This document shows, piece by piece, positions 1-3,556 of a stretch of 5,546 nt of DNA (position 1 is its first letter; each line of letters starts with the position of its first letter). The stretch is taken from assembly GCA_947595415.1 (NCBI GenBank), contig CANQER010000071.1:1-5546 (forward strand), in the 5' to 3' direction. Below the pieces are notes generated by a model, which was not told the origin of the DNA, searched no databases, and saw nothing but the letters and a program-made list of their open reading frames with translations. Both the position numbers and the translations under genes were made by a program. This stretch comes from an uncultured Bacilli bacterium (lineage in GTDB: Bacteria > Bacillota_I > Bacilli_A > RF39 > UBA660).

Positions 1-139
1 CATAACGAACAACAGCTTCATTACTAGAGGCTGTTACAATATTTAAAAGGCCAAATAAGAATAGACCAATACACATAAATAGTAGTGGTTTATCCATATC
101 TTTTATCGTTTTACGTATTTTTTTTGTTACTAGTTTCAT
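1..139 (-). CDS. FtsW/RodA/SpoVE-family cell-wall polymerase, N-terminal part only
   Basis: The minus strand is open from an ATG at 139-137 to the window edge, giving 46 complete codons with the stop outside. The start follows an AGGTGG ribosome binding site (143-148, minus). A basic cytoplasmic stretch (MKLVTKKIRKTIKDMDKP) leads into a hydrophobic helix at about residues 19-35 that ends in GLLNIVTASS. This matches the first membrane helix of SEDS proteins, where GLxMVYSASS is typical. SEDS proteins are multi-pass glycosyltransferases that polymerise lipid II into glycan strands together with a class B penicillin-binding protein, in division (FtsW), elongation (RodA) or spore cortex formation (SpoVE). 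The first helix looks slightly more like FtsW, but 46 residues cannot separate the paralogues. The family is about 370-400 residues long, so roughly 90 % of the gene lies outside the window. It is transcribed divergently from the gene at 268. Confidence 0.72.
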   Translation of the reverse strand, partial: MKLVTKKIRKTIKDMDKPLLFMCIGLFLFGLLNIVTASSNEAVVRY

Positions 140-154
140 ATTCCACCTATATTA

Positions 155-183
155 ATAATAACATACTATTTTGATTTTGAAAA
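155..183 (-). promoter_or_regulatory. Promoter of the FtsW/RodA-like gene (extended -10)
   Basis: On the minus strand a -35-like TTTTCA (183-178) is followed after 17 bases by TATTAT (160-155). The -10 box is preceded by TG plus one base, the extended -10 form. Transcription would start near 148-149, almost on the AGGTGG ribosome binding site, leaving a leader of only about 10 bases. The -35 match is 4 of 6. This was called by eye. Confidence 0.5.
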
Positions 184-211
184 TGAAATTTATAAAAATA
201 GGTTATTTTAA

Positions 212-240
212 TAAGCAAAATTTCAATAATTTAATACAAT
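212..240 (+). promoter_or_regulatory. Possible promoter of the YjcZ-like gene
   Basis: A -10-like TACAAT lies at 235-240, 27 bases before the start codon. No convincing -35 is present: TAAGCA at 212-217 has the right 17-base spacing but matches poorly. The stretch AATACAAT resembles the sporulation sigma-E -10 (CATACAAT), but a sigma-E -35 at the expected 14-15 base distance is not visible. Start of transcription near 247 would give a leader of about 20 bases. The rest of the 140-267 gap is AT-rich and shows nothing else. Confidence 0.3.
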
Positions 241-267
241 ATATTAGAACTAGATAGGAGGTTATTT

Positions 268-429
268 ATGTATTATTATGGTGGATACCAAGGCTATGGT
301 AATGGTTGTTGCAATCAAAACTATGGTGGTGGCTATGGTTATGGTGCCGGTTATGGTGCTGCAATTATTTTAGTATTGTTTATCCTTTTAGTTATTGTAA
401 TTGGTTCTAGATCATTTATAAATCAATAA
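268..429 (+). CDS. Tiny Gly/Tyr-rich membrane protein, YjcZ-like (53 aa)
   Basis: ATG at 268 follows a perfect AGGAGG (256-261) with a 6-base spacer and ends at TAA 427-429. Residues 1-30 are almost entirely Gly, Tyr, Asn and Gln with a Cys pair at 14-15 (MYYYGGYQGYGNGCCNQN, then GGGYGYGAGYG). Residues 31-46 form one hydrophobic helix (AAIILVLFILLVIVIG), followed by a short polar end. A GY-rich head and a single ILVLFILLVIVIG helix are the signature of the YjcZ family of tiny membrane proteins (tiny_TM_bacill), which in Bacillus are linked to sporulation. Most relatives are about 25-50 residues, so this is at the long end. Its function is unknown. The likely location is the membrane with the glycine-rich part free, and a coat- or spore-related role is inference from the family only. 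It is a single-gene unit, divergent from the FtsW/RodA-like gene and closed by the terminator that begins in its stop codon. Confidence 0.75.
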   Translation: MYYYGGYQGYGNGCCNQNYGGGYGYGAGYGAAIILVLFILLVIVIGSRSFINQ

Positions 430-452
430 AAAAACTCTACCAAGAGTTTTTT
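429..452. terminator. Bidirectional terminator between convergent genes
   Basis: A 10-bp stem (429-438 with 443-452) closes a four-base ACCA loop. The core is ACTCT/AGAGT, flanked by A-runs on one side and T-runs on the other, so either transcript would have a stem followed by a U-tract. It sits exactly between the stop codons of the YjcZ-like gene (TAA 427-429) and the lipoprotein gene (complement of 451-453), sharing bases with both. Confidence 0.85.
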
Positions 453-867
453 AATTTAACGAATATTTAACATCTTTAGCACTACTTAAATCTTTAGATA
501 CTGTTGTTTTTATTTGTTGAGTTTCCCCATTTTTTAAGGTATTTCCTATATAACCTTCTGTTTCATGAACTACATTTCCATCAGCATCTAATAGTTTAAT
601 TTTAACAGTAGTTATTTTTTTAGCTGTTTTATTGGTATTTTTTACAGTCGCTACAATTGTACTTACCCCATCTACATAAGCAACACTAGCATCTGTAATT
701 TCTACTCCTTTAACAGTTTTATTTGGTAATACTGATCCTGTATTTTCAACTTTGCTTTCATTATTAGTATTGTTTTCTGTTTTATCACCAGGGTTTTTAT
801 CACAACCACATCCTACTAAAGATAAAAACAAAACCATTGCTAATCCAATCTTAAATACGTTTTTCAT
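451..867 (-). CDS. Surface lipoprotein with an FxLYD-like beta domain (138 aa)
   Basis: ATG at 867-865 follows AGGAGG (873-878, minus) with a 5-base spacer. Residues 1-20 are a lipoprotein signal peptide: Lys2/Lys6, a hydrophobic core and the lipobox LVGC. Cleavage by signal peptidase II would leave Cys20 lipidated, and a second Cys is at 22. Residues 23-50 are a polar Asn/Thr/Lys/Glu linker. Residues 53-138 look like a small beta-sandwich: GVEITDASVAYVDG, then IVATVKNTNKTAKKI, KIKLLDADGNVV and a late LKNGETQQIKTTV. The pattern 'T-V-KNT ... LLDADG-VV ... L-NGET' fits FxLYD-type domains found on many Gram-positive lipoproteins, whose role is mostly unknown. No catalytic residues are evident. 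It is monocistronic, convergent with the YjcZ-like gene and divergent from def, with which it shares a control region. Lipoprotein status is sure; the domain label is tentative. Confidence 0.85.
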   Translation of the reverse strand: MKNVFKIGLAMVLFLSLVGCGCDKNPGDKTENNTNNESKVENTGSVLPNKTVKGVEITDASVAYVDGVSTIVATVKNTNKTAKKITTVKIKLLDADGNVVHETEGYIGNTLKNGETQQIKTTVSKDLSSAKDVKYSLN

Positions 868-887
868 TTCTTCCTCCTTATACTTTA

Positions 888-917
888 TATATATATCTTA
901 CCATTTTAACAGGACAA
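888..917 (-). promoter_or_regulatory. Likely promoter of the lipoprotein gene
   Basis: On the minus strand TTGTCC (917-912) is a fair -35 (4 of 6). A TA-repeat gives TATATA at 895-890 or 893-888, with spacers of 16 or 18 bases. The repeat makes the exact -10 ambiguous. The start would fall near 881-884, a few bases ahead of the AGGAGG at 873-878. The -35 is contained in the palindrome at 912-922. Confidence 0.45.
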
Positions 918-950
918 TGTCCATACATTTTTTATGATTTTCATACATTT
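912..950. promoter_or_regulatory. Candidate operator: palindrome plus two CATACATTT repeats
   Basis: GGACA-A-TGTCC (912-922) is a perfect 5+1+5 inverted repeat lying on the -35 of the lipoprotein promoter. Right beside it CATACATTT occurs at 922-930 and again at 942-950. The two copies start 20 bases apart, about two helical turns, so a dimer could meet both on one face. The second copy overlaps the -35 of the def promoter (948-953). Binding here could affect both divergent genes. No regulator gene is in the window. In an AT-rich region short repeats can arise by chance, so this is suggestive only. Confidence 0.35.
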
Positions 951-976
951 ACAATAATTATTTTCCATGATAAAAT
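948..976 (+). promoter_or_regulatory. Promoter of the def-sulfotransferase operon (extended -10)
   Basis: TTTACA (948-953), a 17-base spacer, then TAAAAT (971-976), with TG at 968-969 giving an extended -10. Each hexamer has one mismatch to the sigma-A/sigma-70 consensus. Transcription would begin at about 981-983, and the weak ribosome binding site GGAG is at 983-986, so the leader would be about 12-14 bases. Confidence 0.7.
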
Positions 977-994
977 AAATATGGAGTTGATTTT

Positions 995-1543
995 ATGTTT
1001 AAAAAGGTCAATATTTTAGATGAAAAAGATGAAAGGTTAAGAAAAATAAGTAAAGATGTTGTATTTCCTTTAAGTGATAAAGAAAAAAAACTTATTGACG
1101 ATGCAATTAAACATCTAACTTATAGTCAAATTGAAGAATATGAAAAAAAATACGATTTAAGACCAGGTATGGGTTTAGCTTTTCCTCAACTTGGTATTTT
1201 AAAACGAGTTATCATTATCGTCCATGAATACGAAAAAGGTAAATTTAACAATTATGTATTTGTAAATCCTAAGATTGTTTCTAATTCAACTGAGATGATT
1301 GCTGCTGAAGCTGGGGAAGGTTGTCTTAGTGTCAATAGAGAAGTTGAAGGTCACATTTTAAGATATGCACGAGTTACAGTTGAAGGATTTGATCCAGATG
1401 GTAATAAAATAAGTATTAGAGCAAGAGAAGATTTATCAATTGCTTTCCAACATGAAATCGACCATTTGAATGGTATTTTGTTTTATGACAGAATTGATAA
1501 AGATAAACCATTTTATTCAGAAATGGAAATAAGACTTATATAG
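995..1543 (+). CDS. def: Peptide deformylase, type 2
   Basis: Peptide deformylase removes the formyl group from the N-terminal Met of nascent proteins at the ribosome, using a metal (usually Fe2+) held by one Cys and two His. All three motifs are present: GMGLAFPQ at residues 58-65, EGCLS at 108-112 (metal ligand Cys110) and HEIDH at 153-157 (ligands His153 and His157, catalytic Glu154). The 182-residue length and the long segment between the N-terminus and motif 1 (about 37-57) match the type 2 enzymes of Gram-positive bacteria, and HEIDHLNGILFYDRI is typical of them. Motif 1 is unusual: the normal GxGxAAxQ has Phe63 in place of the second Ala. The ATG at 995 follows GGAG (983-986), weaker than the AGGAGG of the other genes, so translation may be modest. 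It is first in an operon; its TAG stop overlaps the ribosome binding site of the next gene, 9 bases away. Identity is firm; whether it is the only deformylase in the genome cannot be told. Confidence 0.95.
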   Translation: MFKKVNILDEKDERLRKISKDVVFPLSDKEKKLIDDAIKHLTYSQIEEYEKKYDLRPGMGLAFPQLGILKRVIIIVHEYEKGKFNNYVFVNPKIVSNSTEMIAAEAGEGCLSVNREVEGHILRYARVTVEGFDPDGNKISIRAREDLSIAFQHEIDHLNGILFYDRIDKDKPFYSEMEIRLI

Positions 1544-1552
1544 GAGGAATTT

Positions 1553-3463
1553 ATGAAAACATTTTATAAAATAGTTATTCTTATTATAGTTGCTTGTTTG
1601 TGTTGTATGTTTATTTACTACAATGTTGATAAAGCTAAAAGTGTTCAAAAAACAGATGATATCTTAGTTGTTCAAAACGAAATTGAAAATACTTTTTTAA
1701 GTGATACTAAATATAGTTTTGATAATCCTAAAGTTATCTTAAATCCTTATAATATATCCCCTCTTACTGCTTTAGTTATATTTGAAACAAGTGATTTAAC
1801 TTCTGCAGTAGTTACAATAAAAGGAAAAGATAAAAACACAACTTTTACTAATACTTTTAATCCAAGTAATACTCACATTTTACCAATTTATGGGTTGTAT
1901 CCTGATAAAGATAATATCGTTACAATAGAAGTAAACGATAAAATTAAAACCCTTCATATTAAAACAGCTAAACTACCTGATGATTTTATCTTACCTACCA
2001 AAGTAGAAAATCATACCAATGACAACGATCTATATTTTGTAACCCCATCATCTAAGGGTTATACAGCTGGTTATGATACTAATGGGGATGTTCGTTTCTA
2101 TCTTACTAACAATATGCTTTGGGATATTCAAAGACTTAAAAATGGTCATCTTCTTTTAAGTAGTGATCGTCTTATCAATCCTCCTTATTATACAACTGGT
2201 TTATACGAAATGGATTTACTTGGAAAAATCTACTATGAGTATACTTTACCTGGAGGATATCATCACGATGTTTTTGAAATGGAAAATGGTAACTTCTTAG
2301 TCGCTACTAACAATTTTGCTAGTGGGACAGTTGAAGATTACGTAGTTGAAATCGATCGTAAGACAGGTGAAATTATAAAAGAATTTGATATATCTAAAAT
2401 TCTTCCTAAAGATCAAGGTAAAAGTGAAAACTGGATCGATTATGATTGGTTTCACAATAATGCTGTTTGGTATGATTCTAAAACTAATTCCATTACCCTA
2501 TCTGGACGTCATCAAGATGCTGTTATAAATATTGATTATAATACAGGTAACTTAAACTACATTATTGGTGATAGTACTAATTGGAATGAAGATATGAAAA
2601 AATACTTTTTAAAACCTATTGGTAATTTAGAATGGCAATATAGCCAACATGCTTCTATGGTTTTACCAAATGGTAATATATTCTTATTTGATAATGGTAA
2701 TAATCGTTCTAAAACTAATTATGTAAAACCTATAGATAATTATAGTAGAGGTGTCATTTATGAAGTTAATCCTCGTAAAAAAACAATCAAACAAGTTTGG
2801 GAGTATGGTAAAAAGTTAGGTAGTAGTTTTTATTCTCCATATATATCAGATGTTGATTATTTAGGAGAAAATCATTATTTAATTCATTCTGGAGGAATTG
2901 TTTTAAAAGATAATATCCCTCAAAACTACCCTGCTAGTTTAACTAGTTATGATGAACTTAAAAGTATTACTAAAGAAATATTAAATGACAAAGTTGTCTT
3001 TGAAATGCAACTTCCTACTAATACTTACCGAGTTGAAAAGTTAAGTCTATATTCTAATTCTTTGTATACTAAAGATTTAGGGGTTAGATTAGGTAATATG
3101 GGTGAAACTAAAACTAACAAAAATACTAGTGTATTTATCCATCATAAAATAGATAAAACTTACAAAAGTAAAAATATTACAATTAATAAAGAACCAGATC
3201 GTTTAGTTGTAAGTGGGACATTCCAAAAAACTGATAAGGTTCAAATAATTTTAGATAATGTGTTTACTAAAAAAACGTATGATGTTAGAGTTTCTAAAAA
3301 ACCTTATACTTCTATGTGTATTGATGTATTTAACGAAAAAGAAAAAACAGATGGTATTAAGGTTACTAAGTATATAAATGATGTTAATTTAAAAGGTAAA
3401 TTTTATATTTATATTAAAATAAATGGTAAAGTTTACGATACTGATTTATATGTAAACTATTAA
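1553..3463 (+). CDS. assT: Membrane-anchored arylsulfate sulfotransferase (PAPS-independent)
   Basis: Enzymes of this family move sulfate from one phenolic sulfate ester to another phenol through a sulfo-histidine intermediate, without PAPS, outside the cytoplasm. Residues 5-23 are a hydrophobic helix with no good cleavage site, so the protein is probably anchored with its body outside. Residues 60-140 match the family's N-terminal beta domain (SPLTALVIFETSDLTSAVVTIKG; HILPIYGLYPD). The propeller domain follows, to about residue 480, with the active-site segments of the E. coli enzyme (His252, His356, Arg374, His436) all recognisable: YHHDVFEMENG (His237/238), DWFHNNAVWYD (His301), LSGRHQ (Arg319) and SQHASMVLPNGN with FDNGNNR (His366, the likely sulfated residue). 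Residues 480-636 form a beta-rich C-terminal part; the total of 636 residues is a little longer than E. coli AssT (about 598). Cysteines are at 15, 17 and 18 in the helix and at 589, so there is no pair for the disulfide known in the E. coli protein. AGGAGG (1542-1547) overlaps the def stop. Gut Clostridia-type bacteria are known for this activity; the natural substrates here are unknown. Confidence 0.9.
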   Translation: MKTFYKIVILIIVACLCCMFIYYNVDKAKSVQKTDDILVVQNEIENTFLSDTKYSFDNPKVILNPYNISPLTALVIFETSDLTSAVVTIKGKDKNTTFTNTFNPSNTHILPIYGLYPDKDNIVTIEVNDKIKTLHIKTAKLPDDFILPTKVENHTNDNDLYFVTPSSKGYTAGYDTNGDVRFYLTNNMLWDIQRLKNGHLLLSSDRLINPPYYTTGLYEMDLLGKIYYEYTLPGGYHHDVFEMENGNFLVATNNFASGTVEDYVVEIDRKTGEIIKEFDISKILPKDQGKSENWIDYDWFHNNAVWYDSKTNSITLSGRHQDAVINIDYNTGNLNYIIGDSTNWNEDMKKYFLKPIGNLEWQYSQHASMVLPNGNIFLFDNGNNRSKTNYVKPIDNYSRGVIYEVNPRKKTIKQVWEYGKKLGSSFYSPYISDVDYLGENHYLIHSGGIVLKDNIPQNYPASLTSYDELKSITKEILNDKVVFEMQLPTNTYRVEKLSLYSNSLYTKDLGVRLGNMGETKTNKNTSVFIHHKIDKTYKSKNITINKEPDRLVVSGTFQKTDKVQIILDNVFTKKTYDVRVSKKPYTSMCIDVFNEKEKTDGIKVTKYINDVNLKGKFYIYIKINGKVYDTDLYVNY

Positions 3464-3490
3464 GGTTTCCAATTGGAAATCTTAATTTTA
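3462..3490 (+). terminator. Terminator of the def-sulfotransferase operon
   Basis: A 9-bp stem (3462-3470 with 3475-3483, one G-T pair) closes an AATT loop; the core is GGTTTCC/GGAAATC. TAATTTTA follows as an imperfect U-tract. The stem starts inside the sulfotransferase stop codon (TAA 3461-3463). The weak U-tract may allow some read-through into the LCP gene, which nevertheless has its own promoter. Confidence 0.65.
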
Positions 3491-3492
3491 TA

Positions 3493-3521
3493 TTGTCTAT
3501 TTTATTAATTTAGTTTATAAT
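3493..3521 (+). promoter_or_regulatory. Promoter of the LCP-family gene
   Basis: TTGTCT (3493-3498), a 17-base spacer and a perfect TATAAT (3516-3521) make the cleanest sigma-A-type promoter in the window. Transcription would start near 3528, giving a leader of about 29 bases ahead of the ATG at 3557, with AGGAGG at 3547-3552. It lies just after the preceding terminator, so the LCP gene is a separate unit. Confidence 0.7.
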
Positions 3522-3556
3522 TATATAAGTGTCATAATTAATTAATAGGAGGATGT

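Noticed and set aside
752..937. 61-codon plus-strand open frame covering the start of the lipoprotein gene
   Set aside because: It lies antisense to the signal peptide and linker of a well-supported lipoprotein gene, has no ribosome binding site, and its hydrophobic look comes from the complement of the Lys/Asn-rich linker.
3484..3556. Riboswitch, small RNA or attachment site between the sulfotransferase and the LCP gene
   Set aside because: After the terminator and promoter are placed, only AT-rich sequence is left, with no stable stem or conserved motif visible.
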